Below are positions 19,857-27,167 of a stretch of 64,000 nt of DNA, piece by piece. This DNA comes from Terrimesophilobacter mesophilus (lineage in GTDB: Bacteria > Actinomycetota > Actinomycetes > Actinomycetales > Microbacteriaceae). The position numbers and the translations under genes were made by a program. Location of the stretch: contig NZ_JACHBP010000001.1 in NCBI RefSeq assembly GCF_014200375.1, positions 1,364,001 through 1,428,000 of the forward strand, read 5' to 3'. How positions within the stretch are numbered: position 1 is the stretch's first letter; every line of letters starts with the position of its first letter. The notes beneath the pieces are model-generated. The model was given only the letters and a program-made list of their open reading frames with translations. It was not told the origin of the DNA and searched no databases.

Positions 19857-20167
19857 GATGCCGAGGCTATCGAATCGGAAAGGTGCTAAATCCAGTGGTG
19901 TTCAAGAGGCGTGTATTCATCGTGTAGCCGCGACCTGTTTGGCAACACCGGTTGAGCTGTATCGGTACCGGGCCATTTCCACGGTGGCCTTGCGCTGCTA
20001 GGCGATCTCGTCCAGGCCCGAGCGGCGACGTGCGGTTTGCAGGTGGGTCGAGACAGCATGAGAGTTCCACGATAGGTGGTGGCTTCATCTTCGACGACGC
20101 ATCGCTCACCACTGTGTAGTCGTTCGCCTTGACCGCTCACCGGCTGATTTGAGACCCAAGTGCAGCC
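19857..20167. other. No gene seen
   Basis: About 310 bases between the toxin-antitoxin pair and the frameshifted gene. Short open frames exist on both strands but none has a ribosome site or recognisable product. I see no repeat or hairpin of note. Confidence 0.4.
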
Positions 20168-21298
20168 TCATTCAGCGAGGTCGACCGAGATCTCGCCGGA
20201 GACTCGCAACTTGCCAAATTTCTTCCAATCATTGGTGAGATGCGCATACTGACCCGCGACGACGCCGGTCGCAAGGCCCACGCGTTCAGCGAACGCAGTT
20301 AGATCCTCGGCCGTGTCGATCTCCGCTAGTTCGCGGCGATCACGCTCAGTCAGGAGAAGGCTTTCCGCGAACTGGTCAGCGGCGGTCTCCAAAGAGTCTT
20401 CGTCATCGTGCACTCCGCGTTTCTTCTCGACGTTGATGTAAGTCGCCCGCTTGGGGTGCAGGAGGATATGACCAGTTTCATGGAGAAGGGTGAACCAGAA
20501 GATGTCGTGAAACTTGTGTCTCCCCGATAGCGCGATAATCGGATGTCCTGTTCCCAGCCACCGTGATGCCCCGCATATGCGCGTTCCTTCGACTTCAGGG
20601 ATGAAAACGAGCAGGACCCCAGCTTTCCGCAGTTCGTTCTGTGCGTGACGAAATCCTTTCTTCAAGGACTCGCGGGTGAGCATCGGAAGTGTCGGCGCTA
20701 CGTCTCGCAGTTTGCCGACATTGAAGGTGGGGGTATCTCCAAGTGAGTGTTCCGCCTCCACCTCGGCAAGGCGAAGCCAGAGCGCGGTGGCGTACGGATT
20801 AATCTCGAATTTCTGACTTCGCTTGTAGCTAGCTTGTGGTTCGAGCCATACGCGATCGAAGGCTTCGGTGTCGGCAACTTGGAAGAAGCGCAGCAACTTC
20901 TCGACCTGAGTGCTCGCGGAAGTAGAAGAGTCGATGATTCCCCTTGAGCGGAGGACGGTTGATGGGAACTTGTGGACCCAACTGCCGATGGCGGCAAAGG
21001 ATTTCTGTGCGGTCTCCCGCGCCTTGTGAGCCTGCCAGGACACGTCCATTCGTAGCCAGAGCTCAGCGGGCACGCCAAGCACTCTCTCAAGAGCTAGGCC
21101 GACCTCCGGAGACAGGGGAACATGCCCTTTGAGCACTTGGTTGAGGTGCTTCGTGCTCAGATTGGTCCTGGAGGCTACATCCGTTTGCGAGAATCCACCA
21201 GCGTCCAATTCTCGTTGAATTAGGCGGCCAGGAGATACGGCCCAGTCCGGTGTGAACTCTTGCAGCTGGTATCCAGTTGTGCCACTTGAGCCGGTCAC
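20168..21298 (-). CDS. HigA-type antitoxin with ImmA/IrrE metallopeptidase domain
   Basis: A 376-residue two-domain protein. Residues about 22-75 are an XRE helix-turn-helix of the HigA type (GRLIQRELDAGGFSQTDVASRT, STKHLNQVLKGHVPLSPEVGLALERVLG). The C-terminal half is an ImmA/IrrE metallopeptidase with the zinc motif HETGH (near residue 272) and a downstream Asp/Glu-rich part (EDSLETAADQFAESLLL). It overlaps the upstream toxin-like gene by 4 bases. Such proteins neutralise and repress their partner toxin, and the peptidase domain can destroy the repressor under stress. Two TTACC-N5-GGTAA operators upstream are its probable binding sites. Confidence 0.88.
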   Translation of the reverse strand: MTGSSGTTGYQLQEFTPDWAVSPGRLIQRELDAGGFSQTDVASRTNLSTKHLNQVLKGHVPLSPEVGLALERVLGVPAELWLRMDVSWQAHKARETAQKSFAAIGSWVHKFPSTVLRSRGIIDSSTSASTQVEKLLRFFQVADTEAFDRVWLEPQASYKRSQKFEINPYATALWLRLAEVEAEHSLGDTPTFNVGKLRDVAPTLPMLTRESLKKGFRHAQNELRKAGVLLVFIPEVEGTRICGASRWLGTGHPIIALSGRHKFHDIFWFTLLHETGHILLHPKRATYINVEKKRGVHDDEDSLETAADQFAESLLLTERDRRELAEIDTAEDLTAFAERVGLATGVVAGQYAHLTNDWKKFGKLRVSGEISVDLAE

Positions 21299-21672
21299 GA
21301 GGCCACCGCGGGCGATAGCTCTTTGCCATGCGCAGCGAGCTTTTCGACCAGAAGGGCTGGCTGATGGCCAGCACTCTTCCAGAATTGGTCGGGGGACGCG
21401 AGCTTGACTTGCTCGCCTCTTTCGTTAAGCACTAATGCAGACATTTCGACCTCCTCGAGTTGAATGGATAGTTCAGCGAAGCGGGTGCCGCGCTCCTTCA
21501 CTGGGCGAAGACGAAGGCTTCGCAGGTGGCGCAAGGTGCGCAGGTCGGGTGCCCCGGCAATGGTGAAGAGCAGGTCCTTCGCCGCAGCAGCGCTTTGCGG
21601 CCAGTGTCTCTCTAGACCGTCCGCAGCGGCGCACAGGTTATGCACGTCTGCAGAACGCCACGCTAGGAGCAC
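21295..21672 (-). CDS. HigB/RelE-like toxin
   Basis: A 125-residue protein of the RelE/HigB fold (killer protein of toxin-antitoxin systems): LLAWRSADVHNLCAAADG, then AAAAKDLLFTIAGAPDLRTLRHLRSLRLRPV, the usual basic core of HigB. Members cleave mRNA on the ribosome. The GTG at 21672 has AGGAGG five bases upstream, and that ribosome site lies in the middle of an operator palindrome. Toxin first and antitoxin second is the HigBA order. Confidence 0.78.
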   Translation of the reverse strand: MLLAWRSADVHNLCAAADGLERHWPQSAAAAKDLLFTIAGAPDLRTLRHLRSLRLRPVKERGTRFAELSIQLEEVEMSALVLNERGEQVKLASPDQFWKSAGHQPALLVEKLAAHGKELSPAVAS

Positions 21673-21727
21673 CTTTACCTCCTAGGTAAAGATAATTAAT
21701 GCTAAGCTGCTATTACCGATTAGGTAA
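21673..21727. promoter_or_regulatory. Two TTACC-N5-GGTAA operators between the toxin-antitoxin and Ubl operons
   Basis: Site 1, CTTTACC-N5-GGTAAAG (21673-21691), overlaps the toxin ribosome site; site 2, TTACC-N5-GGTAA (21713-21727), is 38 bases away centre to centre. Both have the same core and spacer length. They lie in the 111-base divergent gap that also holds the promoter of the ubiquitin-like operon, so one repressor may control both. Confidence 0.7.
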
Positions 21728-21783
21728 ATCCTAGCAGGTGCGAACTATTTGCCCTGTATCGACAACGAGAAAGTTGGACTGAG

Positions 21784-22047
21784 ATGACGCATCAGGATCT
21801 CGCCGAGGCGAGCAAGAAGAAGTACCCGAAGATCAACATCACGATCGATTCGAAGACCTACACGGTTCGAGACGATGACTGGGAAGCGGGCGCGCTTCTC
21901 CGCCTTGCAGGTTTAGATCCGGTCGAGTACGACCTGGCCCAGATCAAGAAGAATGGCCAGCTTAAGCGTTTCAAGGACGGCCACGTCGTGAAGGTAGAGG
22001 ACGGCGATGAGTTCGAGTCGGTCAAGCAGGATGGTCCGGTGGCCTAA
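21784..22047 (+). CDS. Ubiquitin-like protein (multiubiquitin family, single domain)
   Basis: An 87-residue beta-grasp protein of the multiubiquitin family: INITIDSKTYTVRDDDWEAG, ALLRLAGLDPVEYDL, then FKDGHVVKVEDGDEFESV. Family members usually have one or more such domains and act as modifiers that an E1 activates at a C-terminal Gly. Here the chain ends QDG-PVA, so a Gly would only be exposed if the last three residues were removed, a job suited to the JAB domain encoded two genes downstream. It heads an operon with E2-like and JAB-E1 genes, overlapping the next gene by one base. Confidence 0.88.
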   Translation: MTHQDLAEASKKKYPKINITIDSKTYTVRDDDWEAGALLRLAGLDPVEYDLAQIKKNGQLKRFKDGHVVKVEDGDEFESVKQDGPVA

Positions 22048-22409
22048 TGGCGGAGGGAGCGCGAGATGGAGTCGAGGGCTTCGTTGCAGATCTTGCCGAC
22101 TGGGGTGTCTCGGCACAGGTTCACGATATCGCCGTGGTCTTTGACGTACGTGCAGTAGGCGGTGCCTTGGAGGGTCAGCTAGTCCAGAGTGGTGTGTCGA
22201 TCAATGAGCTCGGATCGTGGCCGGCCATCCCACCACATTGGGTACATTTCCCAACCAGTGTCAGCCTGCCCCAGGTCCACCCCGATCAGAAAGACACGCT
22301 GCCAGGGTGGACTCGTCATTCGCGACAGATTGAGCGATGGGACCAGGTCACCGAGCCCGGTCGAGCCTGGCTTGGACACGTCCGCGCCGTCCTTGCGGGA
22401 GCAACCTGA
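22047..22409 (+). CDS. E2-like (ubiquitin-conjugating fold) protein
   Basis: A 120-residue protein in the position of the E2 in bacterial ubiquitin-like operons. It matches the prokaryotic E2 pattern: DIAVVFDVRAVGG, a central PPHWVHFP and WTRHSRQIERWDQV, ending WLGHVRAVL. It contains no Cys at all, so it cannot form the usual E2 thioester. It may bind Ubl or E1 non-covalently, or use another residue such as a His. The assignment rests mainly on order between Ubl and JAB-E1 plus the His/Trp motifs. Confidence 0.7.
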   Translation: MAEGARDGVEGFVADLADWGVSAQVHDIAVVFDVRAVGGALEGQLVQSGVSINELGSWPAIPPHWVHFPTSVSLPQVHPDQKDTLPGWTRHSRQIERWDQVTEPGRAWLGHVRAVLAGAT

Positions 22410-22411
22410 CC

Positions 22412-23896
22412 ATGCCGACTCCGGAGTATTCCGTCGCTATGCCTTCAGACATTGACCGGGAGCTGAAGCAGCACCTGGTTCGCAAAGATGGTCAAGAGGA
22501 TGTGTGCCTGGCGACCTACGCAATCTCCCGCGGACGGGATCGGACGACAGCACTTATCCGTCGAATCTTCCGGCCGGCACGAGGTGAGAGGCACGTGCAT
22601 GGCAATGCAGCGTTTACGGGGGACTATGTCATCCGAGTCGCCCAGGAGGCCGCATCGCGCGGTGAAGGTCTGATCCTCCTGCACAGCCACCCTGGTGGTC
22701 GAACTTGGCAGGGCCTGAGTTCGACTGACCGAGAAACCGAATCCGGCTATTCGGGCGTCGCAGGCGCCGTCACGAAACTGCCGGTAGTAGGCATGACCCT
22801 CGCGGGCGAGAGTGGTGCATGGTCGGCTAGGTTCTGGATCTCCCGTTCCGAGAGTCTTGAAGCGGAAGCGGTCCGGGTCGTCGGTGACCAGTTTATGCAG
22901 TCCTTCAATCCGCGTCGCCGCGCCGCACCCCTTGCCACCGAGTCGCAACGACGGACAGTAAGCGCCTGGGGGGAGCTGGTCCAAGCTGACTTCGCCCGCA
23001 CGCGGGTGCTTGTCGTGGGACTGGGAAGCGTAGGGCTCGACGTGGCCCAAAGGCTCGCAGCCTCCGGCGTCCAGTCGATTGGGCTTATGGATTTCGATGC
23101 GGTCGAAGTCCACAATCTCGACAGGATGATCGGGGCGACTCGCACCGACGCAAGAATCGGCCGCACAAAGGTGGAGGTTGCCCGACGTCTGTTGCTCGCG
23201 CAAGCCACGGCGAGTTCGCCGGACATCCGCAGTCACGAAACCTCAATCTGTGACCCCGATGGGCTGGCCGTAGCGCTTGACTATGACGTTGTGTTCTCCT
23301 GCGTCGACCGACCATGGGCGCGCGCGGTGCTAAACCAGATCGCCTACTCAGACCTGATTCCCGTCATCGATGGGGGAATCAATATCGAGGCCACCGAAGA
23401 CGGCCGTATGCGCAGTGCAACAGCGCGTGCGCACACGCTCGTACCAGGCCAACCATGCATGGTTTGTACCCAGCAACTCAATCCGGCTCGCGTTGCACTT
23501 GACAGAGAAGGGCTGCTTGACGACGAGGAATACATTCGGGCGTCGGGGATTGACGCTGAGCGCGTCGGGCAGAATGTTGCCACTATGTCGGCGACGGCCA
23601 GCTCGATGCTTCTCGCGCAGTTCGTGAGTCTAATCGCGGCACCCGGGGGAAGAGGGATCCCAGGTCCGCTTTGCTTCCACTTCCGTCATCACATCCTCGA
23701 GCACATAGAAACGACGCAGAACCCGGTATGCCGCTGGGAGGCCGATCCCGGTGAAGGTGATCTGCGCCTTCCGGTCGCCACTGGCCATGCGCACGCTCAA
23801 GAGATATTGAGACAACGACAGCTCAACAGACGCGGCCTCGCGCCATGGTTTGCGAAGTTTCGGGAAGCGCTAGGCCGGCTCCTGTTGCCGGATTGA
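22412..23896 (+). CDS. JAB deubiquitinase-E1 (ThiF) fusion
   Basis: A 494-residue fusion. The N-terminal JAB/JAMM domain has HSHP (residues 91-94) and S-x2-D (103-106), the zinc-binding isopeptidase motif. The C-terminal half is a ThiF/E1 adenylation domain with GLGSVG (about 203), DFDAVEVHNLDR (about 227-238), SCVDRPWAR and a Cys pair, CMVC (349-352). Such fusions activate the Ubl C-terminus by adenylation and can process or remove it. The ATG at 22412 lies 2 bases after the E2-like stop. A Cys-bearing helical insert like that of eukaryotic E1s is not obvious. Confidence 0.92.
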   Translation: MPTPEYSVAMPSDIDRELKQHLVRKDGQEDVCLATYAISRGRDRTTALIRRIFRPARGERHVHGNAAFTGDYVIRVAQEAASRGEGLILLHSHPGGRTWQGLSSTDRETESGYSGVAGAVTKLPVVGMTLAGESGAWSARFWISRSESLEAEAVRVVGDQFMQSFNPRRRAAPLATESQRRTVSAWGELVQADFARTRVLVVGLGSVGLDVAQRLAASGVQSIGLMDFDAVEVHNLDRMIGATRTDARIGRTKVEVARRLLLAQATASSPDIRSHETSICDPDGLAVALDYDVVFSCVDRPWARAVLNQIAYSDLIPVIDGGINIEATEDGRMRSATARAHTLVPGQPCMVCTQQLNPARVALDREGLLDDEEYIRASGIDAERVGQNVATMSATASSMLLAQFVSLIAAPGGRGIPGPLCFHFRHHILEHIETTQNPVCRWEADPGEGDLRLPVATGHAHAQEILRQRQLNRRGLAPWFAKFREALGRLLLPD

Positions 23897-23954
23897 AATC
23901 CGCACATGTTTTCAACACCAATCGAATTATTCGTCCATGGAGAGGAGGTGAATC

Positions 23955-24074
23955 ATGGGTAAGTCATCAAAGCCCTCGAAGTCCCAGTTGAGCAAAGCTG
24001 GATCGACGCTCGCCTCAAACTCGTCGTCGAAGGCGTCGAAGTCCCAGGCAGCATCAACACTCGGCAAAGGCTGA
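23955..24074 (+). CDS. 39-residue Ser/Lys-rich peptide of the Ubl operon
   Basis: A very small gene with an excellent ribosome site (AGGAGG, six bases before the ATG) 58 bases after the JAB-E1 stop and directly before a strong terminator. The peptide is almost only Ser, Lys, Ala, Gly, Thr, Gln and Leu, and contains an imperfect repeat, KPSKSQLSKAGSTL and KASKSQAASTL, ending GKG. It has 7 Lys and 14 Ser. Nothing suggests a signal peptide. Its place, in the same transcription unit and before the same terminator, makes it a candidate substrate, carrier or cofactor of the ubiquitin-like system. Confidence 0.75.
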   Translation: MGKSSKPSKSQLSKAGSTLASNSSSKASKSQAASTLGKG

Positions 24075-24089
24075 AAGCTGTTGTCCAAA

Positions 24090-24119
24090 TGCCGGCCCGC
24101 GCGATTGGCCGGGCCGGCA
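24090..24119 (+). terminator. Strong hairpin terminator after the Ubl operon
   Basis: TGCCGGCCCG (24090-24099) and CGGGCCGGCA (24110-24119) form a perfect 10-base GC-rich stem with a 10-base loop. There is no T tract, as is common in actinobacteria. It follows the 39-residue gene by 15 bases, supporting a transcript of Ubl, E2-like, JAB-E1 and peptide. Confidence 0.8.
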
Positions 24120-24571
24120 CTTGGCGTCTCTGACGAGCATCTGCATTACTCCGATACTTCAGGCTGGCCCTACATTGCCGCGACGGCGTAACGCTCGAAC
24201 GTTCAGCGGCCTCACGATTTCAGTGAGATAGGCGACCAATCCGATCATGGTCTTTGAGGCCGATTTGGGGTTGCGGGACCGTACGCGGCCTAGGGAAGAT
24301 GTGACAGTACGGGCGTTGACAAGTCGCGTGTTAGCGGTCGGATTGGGGCGCCACAGTGACGACCTTGCGTGCGCAGCCCGAGCCCATTCCCCAGATCAAG
24401 AGAACGCGCCGACCGCCCAAGACAAGGTAAGGAGACACGCCCTAGCTGGCCAAGGCGGTCGCGGTTGACGAGGTCAAATGGCAGAAGCCGCCGCATCCGC
24501 TCAGGGATCCCAGGCTAGAACGGATAGCGGGCAGTGGGCGGCTTCGTCCGACTATCGAGTGGGAACCCAGG
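24120..24571. other. No gene seen
   Basis: About 450 bases between the Ubl terminator and the convergent end of the membrane-anchored XRE gene. Short open frames on the plus strand (for example 24247-24468) have no ribosome site, no recognisable product and unremarkable composition. No repeat of note was seen. Confidence 0.4.
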
Positions 24572-25060
24572 CTACCCTCGCTTCTGCGCGCGCAATTGAG
24601 CCTTGCTGCGTGAGAGCGGGAGCATCTCGTCCAGGCGCGGATCCAGATAGAGCCTTCGGAGCGCCATGAAGATGAGCGATCCACCTCCCCAATAGCCGAG
24701 GAAGAGTACCCAACCGAACTGTCCTCTGGCAGCGAAGCTGATCAGGCTTACGGACACACCGATGCCGATGAAGAGCCACAGCCACGCGGTGGTGATTCTC
24801 CCTCGCCGTGCCTGCTGGTCCTTTACCCTGCTTTCAAGTGAGTCAACGCGGCCACTTAGTTCATCGCTCTCAATTGCCGTAAAGAGTTCACGAACAGTGA
24901 CGTGCAAAGCTTCAGCCACGAGGGAGAGCGTCTCCAGGCTTGCGTCGTTGCCAGCTTCAAGCCGCTGGATAGTCCTGATCCCGACCCCGCTCTTGGTGGC
25001 GAGTTTATCCTGCGTCCAGCCTCGTTCCTGACGGAGTTCGACGATGCGTGATTCATTCAT
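24572..25060 (-). CDS. Membrane-anchored XRE transcriptional regulator
   Basis: A 162-residue protein with an N-terminal XRE helix-turn-helix (RIVELRQERGWTQDKLATKSGVGIRTIQRLE), a short charged linker (SLESRVKDQQARRGR) and two transmembrane helices at the C-terminus (about 97-115 and 120-140). The ATG at 25060 starts exactly at the DNA-binding domain. Membrane-bound XRE proteins of this design exist in many Gram-positives; a role as a sensor of envelope state or of the neighbouring exporter is possible. It is upstream of nothing on the same strand: the MacB-like operon ends 178 bases before it begins. Confidence 0.75.
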   Translation of the reverse strand: MNESRIVELRQERGWTQDKLATKSGVGIRTIQRLEAGNDASLETLSLVAEALHVTVRELFTAIESDELSGRVDSLESRVKDQQARRGRITTAWLWLFIGIGVSVSLISFAARGQFGWVLFLGYWGGGSLIFMALRRLYLDPRLDEMLPLSRSKAQLRAQKRG

Positions 25061-25238
25061 GACTTCAGGTTTGCACAAAGTGCGCCGCCCCCGCACCGTC
25101 AACGGCCCGCCAACCACTCGCCACTGGGTCGCCAATCTCCCGTCACGAATCTATGTTCGCTAGGGTCTGGGTCGCGGTCTGAGTGAGCAAGGAAGTGGGC
25201 TCCAAGTGCTGCGTTAGTGGTAACCAGTGCCGCTCGTC

Positions 25239-27167
25239 CTAGCGGATCGCTTCGGATGGATCGATTTTGGCGGCTCGCATAGCGGGTAGGAACGCTGCAA
25301 CCGCCCCACATATTGCCCCTGCTAAGGGTGACAGTGCGATCGTCGCCCAGGGCGCCAAGGCAGTCCAACCGTGGGCGGCGGCGACACTGACCGAGATGGC
25401 CAGGCCTCCAGAGATCCCAGCTAAGGCACCTGCTAGTCCGATGACGACACCTTCCCAAAGAAACACCGCCGCGACACCGGCTTGTCCGAGGCCAAGCGCG
25501 CGACTCAGAGCTAGTTCTTGTGTTCGAGATTGGACTGAAAGGTACATAGCCGATGCTCCGCTGAGAACGGCTAGGGCAAGGAGCGCAGCTGCCAACGAAC
25601 CGAGCAGGCCGTTGAGGTCAGTTTGGACGCCGATTCGCAGGTTGTGCAGTTCACTGGCGGTCTCCACCGAGATGCTTCCGGGTGCCGTGGGCGATAGCGC
25701 GAGGGGAATTGCTTTGGCGAGCGGGCCTGAATAACCTGCGGATGTTCGAACAACCAATTGCGACGACGTTGAACTGAATAGGTGCATCGGGACCACGACG
25801 CTTGTGAGGAGGTTCGGCTGGCGCGGTGATGCGGTAATCGTTCCCACTATCGAATACGGTTCGCCATTTACCCAAACCTCGGCGCCCAACCCATCTTGGG
25901 CAAGCCCGAGGCTTTCTACTACTGAGTGGCCGACCACTGCGACTCGCTGACCCCCACTGGCAGCGAACAAGCGGGCAGCATCACTCGGAGTTGTTTGCAC
26001 TCGAAGGACGTTGAAGAGGTCAGGGTCTGCAGCCAGAGTACTTCCAGGAAATGGCGAATCGTTCAGACTCGGGAGGAGTGCGAAGCGGGCCGTCCTTGCC
26101 GTCCCGGCATCGAGTGTCGCGATTTCTCCCACACTCTCGACATGGTCCAGAGCTCGGATTCGAGTCATCCAGGCGATTCGCTGGTCCGTAGTTGTGCCCG
26201 AAGGCACATTGACTCGCACCTCATCGCGTGCCGCCGCCGTGAGGCGATCTGCGATTTGTTGAGATGCTGTCGATCCGATGCCAGCAGCACCAACGAGACC
26301 GGCAAAGGCGAGGGCAAACGCGGCGATTAACGCCACCGAGCGCAGCGGGCGGGAAGTGACGTTGTTGATTGCGCGAAAGACTCGCTCGACTGCGCGACGC
26401 AAACGCGCTGACCGCCCAGCTTGCGCGTTGACCGATGTGACCGACCTGAGAGTCGTCGAGTCACGGGTTTTGCGCCTGGGCGAGGTCCGGGTTTCAGAGA
26501 GGACGCCATCGTTCATTCTCATGACCCGATCCGCATACTTAGCGATCTCTGGGTCGTGGGTTACTACAACTAAGGAAGTGCCCGACCTATTCAGTTCAGA
26601 AAGTACCTCCATCACTTGATTTCCGGTCTCGCTGTCGAGATTACCGGTCGGTTCGTCCGCGACGATGACGGAAGGGTTCGTCGCGATGGCGCGAGCAATC
26701 GCAAGACGCTGTCGTTCGCCACCCGAGAGGGAGCGTGCAAGACTGCTTGATCTTCCCGTCAGACCGACAAGGTCGAGGGCCCGCGAAACGCTCTCGCCTT
26801 GTTCTCGCAGAGGGATACCTTGGATTGCCAGGCCGAGCGCTACATTGCGAGCAGTCGTCTCATATGGGTTCGCATACGACGACTGGAACACAAACCCGAA
26901 CGTCTTGGCGCGGAGAAAGTCAAGGTCAGGCCCGCTAAGTTGTTTTGCGTTGACCCCGCCAATGTCGTATGTGCCTTCCCAATCCGAATCCAGCAGCGCG
27001 ATCACGTTGAGTAGGGTTGACTTGCCAGATCCGGAGCGACCGATCACGGCGACGAACTCTCCCGGAGAGATCGTTAGGTTGACGTCACGAACCGCAGCCC
27101 ATTGATGATGATCTCCATATCGGCGGCTGACCCCATGCAATGAGAGAAGTGGCGGTCCCGGATTCAT
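25239..27167 (-). CDS. MacB-like ABC exporter, fused ATPase and permease
   Basis: A 642-residue fusion. Residues about 1-225 are an ATPase with Walker [10 protein letters not shown], signature LSGGERQR, Walker [13 protein letters not shown] and VVTHD. Residues about 275-640 are an FtsX/MacB permease: one helix (VALIAAFALAFAGLVGAAG), a large external domain with a MacB-like PSLNDSPFPG loop, and three C-terminal helices, with TQELALSRALGLGQ as the coupling segment. The ending MRAAKIDPSEAIR is typical. It overlaps the adaptor gene upstream by 4 bases and is the last gene of the second secreted-protein cassette. Confidence 0.92.
   Translation of the reverse strand: MNPGPPLLSLHGVSRRYGDHHQWAAVRDVNLTISPGEFVAVIGRSGSGKSTLLNVIALLDSDWEGTYDIGGVNAKQLSGPDLDFLRAKTFGFVFQSSYANPYETTARNVALGLAIQGIPLREQGESVSRALDLVGLTGRSSSLARSLSGGERQRLAIARAIATNPSVIVADEPTGNLDSETGNQVMEVLSELNRSGTSLVVVTHDPEIAKYADRVMRMNDGVLSETRTSPRRKTRDSTTLRSVTSVNAQAGRSARLRRAVERVFRAINNVTSRPLRSVALIAAFALAFAGLVGAAGIGSTASQQIADRLTAAARDEVRVNVPSGTTTDQRIAWMTRIRALDHVESVGEIATLDAGTARTARFALLPSLNDSPFPGSTLAADPDLFNVLRVQTTPSDAARLFAASGGQRVAVVGHSVVESLGLAQDGLGAEVWVNGEPYSIVGTITASPRQPNLLTSVVVPMHLFSSTSSQLVVRTSAGYSGPLAKAIPLALSPTAPGSISVETASELHNLRIGVQTDLNGLLGSLAAALLALAVLSGASAMYLSVQSRTQELALSRALGLGQAGVAAVFLWEGVVIGLAGALAGISGGLAISVSVAAAHGWTALAPWATIALSPLAGAICGAVAAFLPAMRAAKIDPSEAIR

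Noticed and set aside
24247-24468. Open frame of 73 codons in the gap after the Ubl terminator
   Set aside because: No ribosome site, no recognisable product, and position after a terminator without a clear promoter.
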